Assembly (NCBI GenBank): GCA_022509025.1
Contig: JAFLUB010000020.1
Span: forward strand, 1-48,684
Direction of reading: 5' to 3'
Source: Oscillospiraceae bacterium
Lineage (GTDB): Bacteria > Bacillota > Clostridia > UBA1381
DNA length: 48,684 bases
Shown piece after piece: positions 1-8,462 of this stretch. The stretch's first letter is position 1. The number at the start of each line of letters is the position of its first letter. The notes beneath the pieces are model-generated. The model saw nothing but the letters and a program-made list of their open reading frames with translations, was not told the origin of the DNA and ran no database searches. The position numbers and the translations under genes were made by a program.

Positions 1-9
1 GTATGTCTC

Positions 10-28
10 GCATTTGCTTCGCAAATGC
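10..28. repeat. short palindrome in the left intergenic end
   Basis: A perfect 8-bp inverted repeat, GCATTTGC-TTC-GCAAATGC, sits at the window edge. The rest of 1-238, downstream of the mnmG stop, is T-rich on this strand and holds no reading frame that I can support. A similar 8-bp palindrome overlaps the stop codon near 25,362, so this may be a dispersed hairpin type. Function is unknown. Confidence 0.5.
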
Positions 29-238
29 TCGCACTATTTATCTTTCAATGTACATACTGTCCTTGCGACAGCTTACTTATATTAACACATCATTTTACCT
101 TTGTCAAGCACTTTTTTCAACTTTTTTCAGTTTTTTTTTATAATTTTTTCAGACTCAATATATAGTATGTTTCTCATCCTTCTAATACTATATTCTGGGT
201 GTAAAAATAAAGTTTCTTCTATATAATATTACTTCATA

Positions 239-2110
239 TCATTTTTTGTTCTTTAAACTTTCAAGCCATACAACCAGAACTGATATATCTGACGGAGAAA
301 CTCCCGAGATACGCGAAGCTTGTCCAAGAGATTTAGGTTGAATTTCATTAAGCTTCTGTCTTGCTTCAAGACGCAGACCGTGAATATCGGAATAGTCCTG
401 ATTTTCGGGAAGCAGCTTTTCCTCCATTTTCTTAAACTGCTCCACCTGCGCAATCTGACGCTTTATATACCCGTCATATTTCAGCTTTATCTCAACCTGC
501 TCGCAAACATCATCAGGTAACGGTGAGCGCTCGTGGTCAACCTCTGCGAGCTTTTCATAATCAAGCTCGGTACGCTTAAGCATATCGCTGAGTCTTATAC
601 CTGTTTTCACAGTTGAGGAATTATATTTTTCTAATAGAGGATTTGCTTCTTTGGGAGGAATGATTATATTAGAAACTCTTTTTACCTCATTTTCTACAAG
701 CTCCATCTTATTAAGAAACTTCTGATACCGCTCCTCGCTTATAAGACCAACTCTGTAACCCATCGGGGTAAGACGTTCGTCCGCATTGTCCTGTCTTAAA
801 AGCAGACGGTATTCAGAGCGCGAGGTCATCATTCTGTAAGGTTCGTTTGTTCCTTTTGTGATGAGGTCGTCTATCAGAGTGCCGATATATCCGTCGGAAC
901 GCTTCAGGGTAAGCGGTTCCTCGCCTTTTAACTTCAGCGCGGCGTTTATTCCAGCAATTAGTCCCTGCGCTGCCGCCTCCTCATATCCCGATGTTCCGTT
1001 AAACTGGCCTGCGCCGTAAAGCCCGTTTATCTTTTTAAATTCAAGAGTGCTGTTTAGTTGAAGCGGATTACAGCAGTCATACTCTATCGCATACGCACTG
1101 CGCATTATCTCTACATTTTCAAGTCCTTTAATACTACGGTACATCTGAAGCTGCACATCCTCCGGCAGACTTGTGGAAAAGCCCTGAACGTACATTTCCT
1201 TTGTGTCAAGTCCCATAGGCTCGATAAAAAGCTGATGTCTCGACTTATCCGCAAAGCGTACCACTTTATCCTCTATTGACGGGCAGTATCTCGGACCTAC
1301 ACCCTCAACCAGTCCGCCATACATTGCGGAACGGTGAAGATTTTCATGTATAATCCGATGCGTTTCCTCATTAGTGTACACAAGATGACAATTCACAAGG
1401 TTTTCGCCTATATCCTCAGTTTCAAATGAAAATGGCACAATCTTGCTGTCACCCTCTTCCGGTTCCATTTTATCAAAATCAACCGTGTCAGCGTGTATTC
1501 TCGCCGGAGTACCGGTTTTAAAGCGTCTTAGCTCCACTCCGATTCTGCCTAAGTTTTCCGAAAGCGCATTCGCGGGGAACATTCCATCAGGACCGCTTTC
1601 ACGCGAGTAGTCTCCGATAAGTATCTTTCCTTTAAGATACGTTCCGCTTGCGATTATAACAGCTTTCGCCTTATAAGTGACACCCGTATGAGTGACAACA
1701 CCTGTGACGCTGTTTCGGTCATCTGTAAGAATATCCACTATCTCGGCTTGCTTTATCTGCAAATTCTCCTGATTTTCCAGACGCTTCTTTATTTCCGCAT
1801 GGTATTTTTTTCTGTCAATCTGCGCCCGCAAAGAATGCACCGCGGGGCCTTTTCCGCGATTGAGCATTTTTGATTGGATAAAGGTTGCGTCAGCCGCCTT
1901 GCCCATTTCACCGCCTAACGCGTCAACCTCGCGGACAAGATGACCCTTTGCCGTACCGCCTATACTCGGATTACACGGCAGGTTTCCTATCGCGTCAAGA
2001 CTGATTGAAAACATTACCGTTTTCATACCAAGTCTTGCCGCTGCCAAAGCTGCCTCACAGCCCGCGTGACCGCCACCTATTACGGCAACATCATATTCAC
2101 CCAAAATCAT
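239..2110 (-). CDS. mnmG: tRNA uridine-5-carboxymethylaminomethyl modification enzyme MnmG
   Basis: The 623-aa product has the usual length of MnmG/GidA. The N-terminal FAD-binding Rossmann motif [10 protein letters not shown] lies at about residues 12-21. Family segments such as [20 protein letters not shown] and the C-terminal helical domain (GYIKRQ onward) are also present. With MnmE, MnmG installs the (carboxymethyl)aminomethyl group on U34 of certain tRNAs using FAD, methylene-THF and glycine or ammonium. Its start overlaps the stop of the upstream DUF624 gene by 4 bp (ATGA), so the two are co-transcribed and probably translationally coupled. mnmE and the rpmH-rnpA-yidC cluster, often nearby in Firmicutes, are not in the window. 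Confidence 0.97.
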   Translation of the reverse strand: MILGEYDVAVIGGGHAGCEAALAAARLGMKTVMFSISLDAIGNLPCNPSIGGTAKGHLVREVDALGGEMGKAADATFIQSKMLNRGKGPAVHSLRAQIDRKKYHAEIKKRLENQENLQIKQAEIVDILTDDRNSVTGVVTHTGVTYKAKAVIIASGTYLKGKILIGDYSRESGPDGMFPANALSENLGRIGVELRRFKTGTPARIHADTVDFDKMEPEEGDSKIVPFSFETEDIGENLVNCHLVYTNEETHRIIHENLHRSAMYGGLVEGVGPRYCPSIEDKVVRFADKSRHQLFIEPMGLDTKEMYVQGFSTSLPEDVQLQMYRSIKGLENVEIMRSAYAIEYDCCNPLQLNSTLEFKKINGLYGAGQFNGTSGYEEAAAQGLIAGINAALKLKGEEPLTLKRSDGYIGTLIDDLITKGTNEPYRMMTSRSEYRLLLRQDNADERLTPMGYRVGLISEERYQKFLNKMELVENEVKRVSNIIIPPKEANPLLEKYNSSTVKTGIRLSDMLKRTELDYEKLAEVDHERSPLPDDVCEQVEIKLKYDGYIKRQIAQVEQFKKMEEKLLPENQDYSDIHGLRLEARQKLNEIQPKSLGQASRISGVSPSDISVLVVWLESLKNKK

Positions 2111-3018
2111 TCTGTTTCTTCCTCTCCGATATACTCAATCTTCGGCTGTTTCTTCTTCATGTCGCGGAGAATTGAACGCTCAATAACTCTCGCCGCATAG
2201 AACTCGCCCGGGTAACGCGTTACGCACAGTCCGAACACCGCGATAATAAGCGCGGCGGCTATAGGATTAACAACCGAGAACACAAGCGCCAGAACCGCAA
2301 CTTCGACAGCTAAAGTGAAAACATTTCCCGGAAGCTTTGCAAACGTAATAAGCAGCGCGTTTTTATACAGCGCGCCTATTTTACATTCAAAAGTAATCAT
2401 TATCTGATACAGATACGGATGCATCATTGTATATATTATAAATACAAGCGCCATAATATAAGTAAGAAGCATCCATAAAATACTTCCCGTATCCGTATAC
2501 AACAGGTAATAGAAATGCGCCGCGTTCAGACCAAAAAAGAGAACAACAGCGTCAACGAGAACGACAAACATACCCTGTTTGAAGTTCTCCTTGATTTTGT
2601 CCACACCATCGCTTGCTATCCATGCATGTTCACCGCGCGTGAAACAGCGGTTTATATATGCGTACGCGGCTGAGGCGGGACCGGAACCCCAAAGAGTGAA
2701 TATTCCTGTCGCAAACAAAAACTGAAGCATAACCTGTATACTTCCCTCAAGCTCTTCAACACTAATCCCTTCGCTTGTGCCAATCAGACTATTTGTTATC
2801 CTGGTAACTATACCGGTGCTATTGAGAATTATACCGCCAAAGAAATACAAAACAGCTATCCACAGTATGCTCGTAATTGTATACAGGCAGTTTGCTCCGA
2901 GAAACTTTGTGAGTTTGTGTATAATGATATCAAAAAACAAGAAAAAGCCTTTCTTTTTCGGCTCGTTTTTGTCCACGCCCTTACCGGGCTTCATATATCC
3001 TCCTCCGAATAATCCCAT
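2107..3018 (-). CDS. DUF624 (YesL-type) integral membrane protein
   Basis: This is a 303-aa polytopic membrane protein. A Lys-rich cytoplasmic N-terminus (about residues 10-24) is followed by five or six hydrophobic segments, roughly at 40-70, 90-125, 150-175, 180-205 and 225-265. The pattern of an early W-V-A-V-L-type helix, a [12 protein letters not shown] loop and a basic C-terminus matches the DUF624/YesL family, often found near carbohydrate-uptake genes but of unknown biochemical role. The start is supported by AAAGGAG 6-7 nt upstream. It overlaps mnmG by 4 bp, an unusual partner for this family. Confidence 0.8.
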   Translation of the reverse strand: MGLFGGGYMKPGKGVDKNEPKKKGFFLFFDIIIHKLTKFLGANCLYTITSILWIAVLYFFGGIILNSTGIVTRITNSLIGTSEGISVEELEGSIQVMLQFLFATGIFTLWGSGPASAAYAYINRCFTRGEHAWIASDGVDKIKENFKQGMFVVLVDAVVLFFGLNAAHFYYLLYTDTGSILWMLLTYIMALVFIIYTMMHPYLYQIMITFECKIGALYKNALLITFAKLPGNVFTLAVEVAVLALVFSVVNPIAAALIIAVFGLCVTRYPGEFYAARVIERSILRDMKKKQPKIEYIGEEETE

Positions 3019-3068
3019 CGGTATCTCTCCTTTACTATACTCTAAAAAAGCTTAATATTAATAGAATA

Positions 3069-3100
3069 TATTGTAACATAAATTTTTTTGTGTTACAATA
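3069..3100. promoter_or_regulatory. palindromic, potentially bidirectional promoter
   Basis: A perfect 10-bp inverted repeat, TATTGTAACA-N12-TGTTACAATA, lies in the divergent DUF624/rho intergenic region. On both strands it reads as -35 TTGTAA, 17-nt spacer, -10 TACAAT. On the minus strand it is well placed to drive DUF624-mnmG. The symmetry could equally be a repressor operator. This is inference from sequence alone. Confidence 0.5.
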
Positions 3101-3158
3101 TCTAAGAGATAATATTTAACTAATATTTTTATTCACGCAATTTAAAGTCACAGTCTTA

Positions 3159-3187
3159 TTGACAAAACTTACCAATTAAAATATAAT
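3159..3187 (+). promoter_or_regulatory. sigma-A promoter of rho
   Basis: Consensus hexamers TTGACA (3159-3164) and TATAAT (3182-3187) are separated by exactly 17 nt. The -10 ends about 32 nt upstream of the rho start codon, giving a short leader that carries the ribosome-binding site. Confidence 0.85.
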
Positions 3188-3219
3188 AATCCTATAAATT
3201 AAAGAAAGAGAGCGAGTAT

Positions 3220-4527
3220 ATGCAGGATGGTGTAAAACTTGAACGTAAAACCAAAGAAGAGCTTAAACAAATTGCACAGGGGCTGGGAATAGAAAAAATT
3301 TCCGCGCTCAAAAAAGATGAAATTATAGCTTTGATACGTGAGAAGCGCGAACAAATGGCGCAGGAAGCAAAGCAAAATGCACAACCGAAAAAACGCGAGC
3401 GTCCGGCGGACGTCGTAGAAGTAAAGGGTATTCTTGACGTAATGGCGGACGGGTTCGGATTCTTACGCGTAGAAAATTACTTATCAAGCAAAAATGATAT
3501 TTACGTTTCACCAACACAAATAAGACGCTTCAATTTGAAAACAGGTGATGAACTGGTTGGTGACTGCCGCCCGTCACAGGACGAGGATAAGTATTCGCCG
3601 CTGCTGTTCGTTAAAACAATAAACGAGGACCCTATAGATGTGGCTCTACGCCGCCGTCCGTTTGAGAGACTTACTCCTATTTATCCGACAGAAAAATTAT
3701 CGTTGGACACAGGAGAGAGAGAAAAGCTTGCTTCAAGACTGATTGACATTGTGACGCCAATCGGCAAGGGACAGCGCGGTATGATTGTCGCGCCGCCAAA
3801 AGCAGGTAAAACAACGATTATAAAGCAGGTTGCGCAGTCGATATCGAAAAATCATCCTGATGTAAAGCTTATCGTGCTTCTGATTGATGAGCGTCCCGAG
3901 GAGGTTACGGATATCAAGCGCTCCATTGACGGAGAGGTTGTTTATTCCACGTTCGACCAGATGCCGGAAAACCACTGCAAGGTTGCGGAAATGGTGCTTG
4001 AAAGAGCGTCGCGTCTTGTTGAGCAGAAAAAGGACGTTGTTATACTTCTTGACTCGATAACACGTCTTGCGCGCGCGCATAACCTGACAGTTACTCCGAC
4101 AGGCAGAACACTTTCGGGCGGTCTTGACCCTGACGCGCTTTTTAAGCCGAAGAAGTTTTTCGGCGCGGCGCGTAATATTGAGGAAGGCGGAAGCCTTACG
4201 ATTCTCGCAACAGCGCTTGTGGAAACAGGCAGCCGTATGGACGATGTTATTTTTGAGGAGTTCAAGGGTACGGGTAATATGGAATTGAAGCTGGACAGAC
4301 TTTTGCAGGAAAAGCGTATTTTCCCGGCGATAGATATTCTGAAATCCGGTACGCGCCGCGAGGAGGACTTACTTGACGAGCGCGAGCTTACCGCAAGCCG
4401 CATTATCCGCCGCGAAATGGGCAGAAGCATGAATTCAGAAACAATGTCAGGTCTTTTGCAGTATCTTAAGAATACAAGAACAAATAAAGAATTTGTTGAA
4501 TTGATGATTAAAAATTACGGAAAATAA
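3220..4527 (+). CDS. rho: transcription termination factor Rho
   Basis: The 435-aa product has the standard Rho order. A Rho_N helical domain (about residues 7-42) is followed by a short basic linker, a cold-shock-type RNA-binding domain (about 68-135, with GILDVMADGFGFLR) and a RecA-type ATPase with Walker A PPKAGKTT (192-199) and a hydrophobic Walker B ending in LLDSITRLARAHN. Rho is a hexameric RNA translocase that terminates untranslated transcripts. A purine-rich ribosome-binding site (AAAGAAAGAGAG) precedes the ATG. The gene stands alone between its own consensus promoter and a strong hairpin terminator. rpmE, often next to rho in Firmicutes, is absent here. Confidence 0.97.
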   Translation: MQDGVKLERKTKEELKQIAQGLGIEKISALKKDEIIALIREKREQMAQEAKQNAQPKKRERPADVVEVKGILDVMADGFGFLRVENYLSSKNDIYVSPTQIRRFNLKTGDELVGDCRPSQDEDKYSPLLFVKTINEDPIDVALRRRPFERLTPIYPTEKLSLDTGEREKLASRLIDIVTPIGKGQRGMIVAPPKAGKTTIIKQVAQSISKNHPDVKLIVLLIDERPEEVTDIKRSIDGEVVYSTFDQMPENHCKVAEMVLERASRLVEQKKDVVILLDSITRLARAHNLTVTPTGRTLSGGLDPDALFKPKKFFGAARNIEEGGSLTILATALVETGSRMDDVIFEEFKGTGNMELKLDRLLQEKRIFPAIDILKSGTRREEDLLDERELTASRIIRREMGRSMNSETMSGLLQYLKNTRTNKEFVELMIKNYGK

Positions 4528-4592
4528 CAAAACTCTCCTTTGGCAGTCAGCAATAAAATAGTATAATAAGTACTTTTATGACAGGGTGTAAG

Positions 4593-4628
4593 AAAAGGCA
4601 TATCGCACAAAACACGATATGCCTTTTT
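4593..4628. terminator. bidirectional intrinsic terminator between rho and the convergent stalk-protein gene
   Basis: The stem AAAAGGCATATCG / CGATATGCCTTTT has a 9-nt loop and T-runs on both strands. It lies between convergent genes and probably terminates rho and the minus-strand que operon. Confidence 0.8.
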
Positions 4629-4653
4629 ATGTATGTGTGTTACAATTTGAGGC

Positions 4654-5979
4654 TCAATTCAAACTCCAGTAGTTTTCAAGATTGATGAAGTCTTTTCCGT
4701 CTGTAGCAATACGTGAAAATCCCGAAACACTTTCTGGTTTATGATAATCATAAAAATATATATAATTTCCGTATACATAAATCTCATTGTATATATTATC
4801 TTTAAGCAATACAGGATATTCAAAATTCTTAGTCAAACGAACAAGAGAACAAGTATTATAATTTTCGTAGTCTGTATTATCGATATTATAAGTTATAAAA
4901 ATACTGTTATCTGTAACTTGTATTGCGCGTATTTCTTTGTCAAACGAAAATAGTTTTTCTTCGTTTGTTTTATAATTATATACAATTATACCGATAGGCT
5001 TTAACGGGGTTCTTTCGTCTGTATATTCATTTACAGCGATATAATAATTTTCTTCGTCCAAAGCTGAAGCTGTGATAAATTTATCTGTTATTTCCTTTTC
5101 ACTTCTGTCTTTTAACGAAATAATTTTATTTTCGGAAAAAATCAAATCGTCTTTTACGAAGTTGACCCATAACAATGTTGATTGATAGATTTGTTTCTTA
5201 TCGGTTCCATCAAGATTCATTGTATAAATTCCGTGTTTATCGGGATTTTCGTTTCGTGGGTCAGGGAGAAATCCATAGTAAATTTTATTATCAGCTATAA
5301 GGCAATCAGCAACATCAGTTTCAGTCAAATCGCTTATTTCGTGAGTATCCAGGTCTATACACTGATAATGCAAATTATCGGATAATCCCCGCGTATAGAA
5401 TTTATTATCGACAACAGCCATTTCATTTCCGCTGCCGAACGACAAATCCTCCCGGGTTAAATCTTCTGCAAAACGATATGTAGTTGTATCATCATGTGTG
5501 TATATATAATTACCGTCTGTTGTAGTTATAGAATATGTACCTTGAATACACGGCTTATAAGATGGCTGTTTAGAATATAATAATACGGTTTGTTCTTCTC
5601 CGCTCCATAACACATCACATCCGGAATATTCGCTTATAATTCTGATTGGCACATAAGTAGTCGAATTGATGAGTTCAGGTGCTATATCGGAACTAACAAT
5701 CTCATTATTGATTGAAATTTCGGTGTTATCAATTTGTAAGCGCATAGTTGTGTCTGGCTTTTGAGCAAGGATAGATTTATCCTTATCATTCCAAGAGACT
5801 TCATAACCTAAAGTTTCAAATATTTTTCTGAATGGTATAAGAGTTCTGTCATTTTCTATTATTGGCGGCACTTCAAAGTCCAGTTTTTCTCCGTCCATTA
5901 CAACATTAATATCTTTTGCTGAAACTGTTATACTACTCATAATGATAATTAAAAGTGTAAAAATAAATATTTTTTTCAT
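4654..5979 (-). CDS. secreted protein with copper-amine-oxidase-type stalk domain and DUF5050-like propeller
   Basis: The 441-aa product begins with a signal peptide (KKIFIFTLLIIIMSS, cleavage near VSA-KD). A copper amine oxidase N-terminal-like stalk domain follows (about 24-135), with the paired motifs RTLIPFRKIFETLGYEV and TYVPIRIISEYSG. The remainder is a repeated Tyr/Asp-rich region (IYYGFL, NIYIYG-like blades) resembling DUF5050 beta-propellers. Such stalk domains are common in clostridial envelope proteins and are not oxidases. An in-frame TTG lies 3 nt upstream of the chosen ATG. The ribosome-binding site (AAAGGA) lies inside the last codons of folE, only 9 nt before this start, so the gene is coupled to the que operon. 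It is visibly more AT-rich than folE. Confidence 0.75.
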   Translation of the reverse strand: MKKIFIFTLLIIIMSSITVSAKDINVVMDGEKLDFEVPPIIENDRTLIPFRKIFETLGYEVSWNDKDKSILAQKPDTTMRLQIDNTEISINNEIVSSDIAPELINSTTYVPIRIISEYSGCDVLWSGEEQTVLLYSKQPSYKPCIQGTYSITTTDGNYIYTHDDTTTYRFAEDLTREDLSFGSGNEMAVVDNKFYTRGLSDNLHYQCIDLDTHEISDLTETDVADCLIADNKIYYGFLPDPRNENPDKHGIYTMNLDGTDKKQIYQSTLLWVNFVKDDLIFSENKIISLKDRSEKEITDKFITASALDEENYYIAVNEYTDERTPLKPIGIIVYNYKTNEEKLFSFDKEIRAIQVTDNSIFITYNIDNTDYENYNTCSLVRLTKNFEYPVLLKDNIYNEIYVYGNYIYFYDYHKPESVSGFSRIATDGKDFINLENYWSLN

Positions 5980-5988
5980 CAATCTAAA

Positions 5989-6570
5989 TCATTCCTTTAT
6001 CAAACTGTAAAATTCTTTTCTGAGTTCATGGTCGGTGTCGAACAGACCGCGAATTGCGCTTGTGCGGGTTTTCGCGCCGCGTGATTTTATTCCGCGCGCC
6101 GTCATACAGCTATGCTCACCCTCGACAACGACTATAACATCCTCTGTTTCGCATACCTTCTGCATAATATACGCGATATCAGCGCAGATTCTTTCCTGAA
6201 GCTGCAAGCGTTTTGCTACCATATCGCATATACGCGCGATTTTGGAAAGACCTATAACCTTGCCGTTCGGGATATATCCTACATGACATCTCATGTTGTA
6301 CATCAAAGCGAGATGATGCTCGCAGTAGCTGAAAACCTCAATATCCTTTACTATTACAAGGTCGTTCGATTGCACATCCTCAAAGCACTTGTTAAACATA
6401 TCTGCAATCTCATCATTGGTGTAGCGCATACCCTCGAAAATCTCGTCATACATACGCGCCACTCTGTCGGGAGTTTCCTTTAGTCCCTCTCTTTCGGGGT
6501 CATCGCCAAGCTCCGTTATAATTGTACGGATTGCGTCTTTTATTTTTTCATGATTAAATTCCTTTTTCAT
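5989..6570 (-). CDS. folE: GTP cyclohydrolase I
   Basis: The 193-aa product matches FolE in size and motifs: zinc ligand region CEHHLALM, the [17 protein letters not shown] helix, and the second Cys region [20 protein letters not shown]. It converts GTP to 7,8-dihydroneopterin triphosphate, the first step of both folate and queuosine synthesis. It follows queE directly (stop TAA, then ATG with no gap) and sits with queC, D, E and F, so its job here is most likely queuosine. The ribosome-binding site GAGGGG overlaps the end of queE. Confidence 0.96.
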   Translation of the reverse strand: MKKEFNHEKIKDAIRTIITELGDDPEREGLKETPDRVARMYDEIFEGMRYTNDEIADMFNKCFEDVQSNDLVIVKDIEVFSYCEHHLALMYNMRCHVGYIPNGKVIGLSKIARICDMVAKRLQLQERICADIAYIMQKVCETEDVIVVVEGEHSCMTARGIKSRGAKTRTSAIRGLFDTDHELRKEFYSLIKE

Positions 6571-7239
6571 TTAAACACCCCTCTCATCCGGGTCCCAGAC
6601 TATCTTGTGAAGCTGCACCTGAAGCCGCGCATCAAACAGAGCCGGTTCATTTAGTATAACATTAACCAAATCGCTGTTATCATACATACCGTAAACCGCA
6701 CCGATAAAAATATGCGGCATTTCCTGATAAACCTTTCTAAGCTTTTTGACTATTTCTATCATAAGCTTTATATCCTCATCTCTGCCGACAACAAATTTGA
6801 TAACATCACATGGCTTTAAGTTGAGGAAATTATTCCATATCATTTTATCATCCATACCGCTTGACGGCAGCTTATAGTCAATAGTGAAAAACAGCTTATC
6901 ATCACGCGGAATATTTGTGATATCCGCCGCGCCGTTGGTTTCCACATTCACTTCACAGCCTATATCCATGAGTTTCTTTATAAGCTCAACACTATCCTTA
7001 TGCACAAGCGGCTCGCCGCCCGTCAACGTCACACGGTTATAGCTTCTGTTCACCTTTGAAACGATTTCATCAATCGTCATTTCCGTATATTCGCATGGCT
7101 CTTCCTCGCCGAAAAGCGCGTATGCAGTATCGCAGTACGTACAGCGCAGATTGCAGCCCGCAAGACGAATGAACGTCGCCGGCTGTCCTGTGCGTATTCC
7201 CTCGCCGTCTATGCTGTCAAATATTTCAACTATCTTCAT
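6571..7239 (-). CDS. queE: 7-carboxy-7-deazaguanine synthase (radical SAM)
   Basis: The 222-aa radical-SAM protein has the CX3CX2C cluster motif CNLRCTYC (Cys29, 33, 36) and the family hallmark DSIDGEGIRTGQP at the N-terminus. TLTGGEPL and ETNG follow as expected. It rearranges 6-carboxytetrahydropterin to 7-carboxy-7-deazaguanine. The start is set by GAGGTGA 5 nt upstream, which overlaps the queD stop region. It lies in tandem between queD and folE. Confidence 0.96.
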   Translation of the reverse strand: MKIVEIFDSIDGEGIRTGQPATFIRLAGCNLRCTYCDTAYALFGEEEPCEYTEMTIDEIVSKVNRSYNRVTLTGGEPLVHKDSVELIKKLMDIGCEVNVETNGAADITNIPRDDKLFFTIDYKLPSSGMDDKMIWNNFLNLKPCDVIKFVVGRDEDIKLMIEIVKKLRKVYQEMPHIFIGAVYGMYDNSDLVNVILNEPALFDARLQVQLHKIVWDPDERGV

Positions 7240-7248
7240 AATGTCACC

Positions 7249-7608
7249 TCACAGAAGTGTCGGCATTGGCGCAGGTGTTTTGATATAGCTTGCAACGTTA
7301 TCCTGACTTTCCTGTACATCAACACGGTAACAGAACGGCGCGAGTTCATCACATATATACTTTGCCAGATTTTCCGCCGTAGGGTTAAAATCCACCACTT
7401 CGTTTATAACCTTGTGGTCAAACCTGTCCTGTATTTTTTTCTTTATATGCGTGAAGTCCATGACCATTCCGTTTTGGTCGAGCGTTTCCGAACGCAAATA
7501 CACATCCACAATCCAGTTGTGACCATGCAGATTAGTGCATTTCGATTCATAATCAAGCTTTAAATAATGCGCCGCGCTTATTTCAAGGCGCTTTTTTACC
7601 TCGTACAT
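7249..7608 (-). CDS. queD: 6-carboxy-5,6,7,8-tetrahydropterin synthase
   Basis: The 119-aa product has zinc-ligand histidines His14 in SAAHYL and His28/His30 in NLHGHNW, and Cys24 at the expected catalytic position. The reading frame is open further upstream, but the ATG at 7608 is preferred: AGGAG lies 7 nt before it, and the protein then starts at the conserved YEVKKRLEISAAH. It turns dihydroneopterin triphosphate into 6-carboxytetrahydropterin, the QueE substrate. The gap to the upstream HAD gene is 13 nt. Confidence 0.95.
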   Translation of the reverse strand: MYEVKKRLEISAAHYLKLDYESKCTNLHGHNWIVDVYLRSETLDQNGMVMDFTHIKKKIQDRFDHKVINEVVDFNPTAENLAKYICDELAPFCYRVDVQESQDNVASYIKTPAPMPTLL

Positions 7609-7621
7609 ATTTTTACTCCTA

Positions 7622-8422
7622 TTACCCGATTGATTTTTCAATTTCTCCGATTATCCACGCAATCGCGTTCTTATCGCACGGAGGCGCGGTGAAATCCGCC
7701 ACCGCCTTTACCTCGTCCGCCGCGTTTTCGACCGCATAGCTCACGCCCGCTGCCTTTAGTAAATCAATATCATTAAAATGATCTCCCGCGGCGATTACAT
7801 GGCTTTTTTCTATCCCGAACATATCCGCTATTATACCGAGAGCCTTACCCTTTGACGCGTCGTCGGGAACGATATCGAAAAACTCGTCACCGCTGCGTAC
7901 AGCGTGACCGCTGTCATATTGGCGGTATATCGGTATATACTCGTCTATTACTTCCTTTGTGCTTATCATCAAAAGCTTAGTCCACGGCAGCGTCCATGCC
8001 TCGTCCGTCATTTCGCTTACCTTCGCGTCCCTGAGCTTTTTGAGCCTGTCGGTCAAGTGACATTTCGCATACACATAAACGTCATCACCGCTGCATATTT
8101 CAAAGCCCAGAAACGGATATTTTTCGCGCATGATTTTAACCGCGTTTTTTCTCTCGTCCGCAATGTGCCACTCATGCAGAACAGAGCCGGTGTTTAAATC
8201 ATATATTATCGCGCCGTTCTGTAATATTGCCGGCGCGTTTATCGCTAAGCCTTCAATTTTATCCCTCGCTGTGACCGCGCCGCGTCCCGTGGCGACAGTG
8301 AACCGTCCGCCGTTGTCCGTGAAATACTTCACCGCGCGTAAGTTTTCTTCCGATATTGCGCTGCGCCTATTCATCAGCGTGTTGTCCATATCCGTTACAA
8401 GCAGATATCCTTCAAAGTACAT
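7622..8422 (-). CDS. Cof-type HAD hydrolase
   Basis: The 266-aa product is of the Cof/IIB HAD phosphatase type. Motif I is DMDNTLMN (nucleophile Asp11, acid/base Asp13), motif II is VATGRG, and motif III/IV is AAGDHFNDIDLLKAAG with a preceding Lys in DDASKGKALG. GAGGTGA precedes the ATG. The natural substrate cannot be told from sequence. Its place between queC and queD makes a dephosphorylation step linked to dihydroneopterin triphosphate or general nucleotide metabolism conceivable, but that is inference only. Confidence 0.88.
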   Translation of the reverse strand: MYFEGYLLVTDMDNTLMNRRSAISEENLRAVKYFTDNGGRFTVATGRGAVTARDKIEGLAINAPAILQNGAIIYDLNTGSVLHEWHIADERKNAVKIMREKYPFLGFEICSGDDVYVYAKCHLTDRLKKLRDAKVSEMTDEAWTLPWTKLLMISTKEVIDEYIPIYRQYDSGHAVRSGDEFFDIVPDDASKGKALGIIADMFGIEKSHVIAAGDHFNDIDLLKAAGVSYAVENAADEVKAVADFTAPPCDKNAIAWIIGEIEKSIG

Positions 8423-8462
8423 GATTTATCTCACCTCAATATTTCAATTATATCCGTCAATT

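Noticed and set aside
1-238. tRNA, rRNA or a partial gene at the left edge
   Set aside because: No cloverleaf, rRNA motif or long frame; only a palindrome and a T-rich tract.
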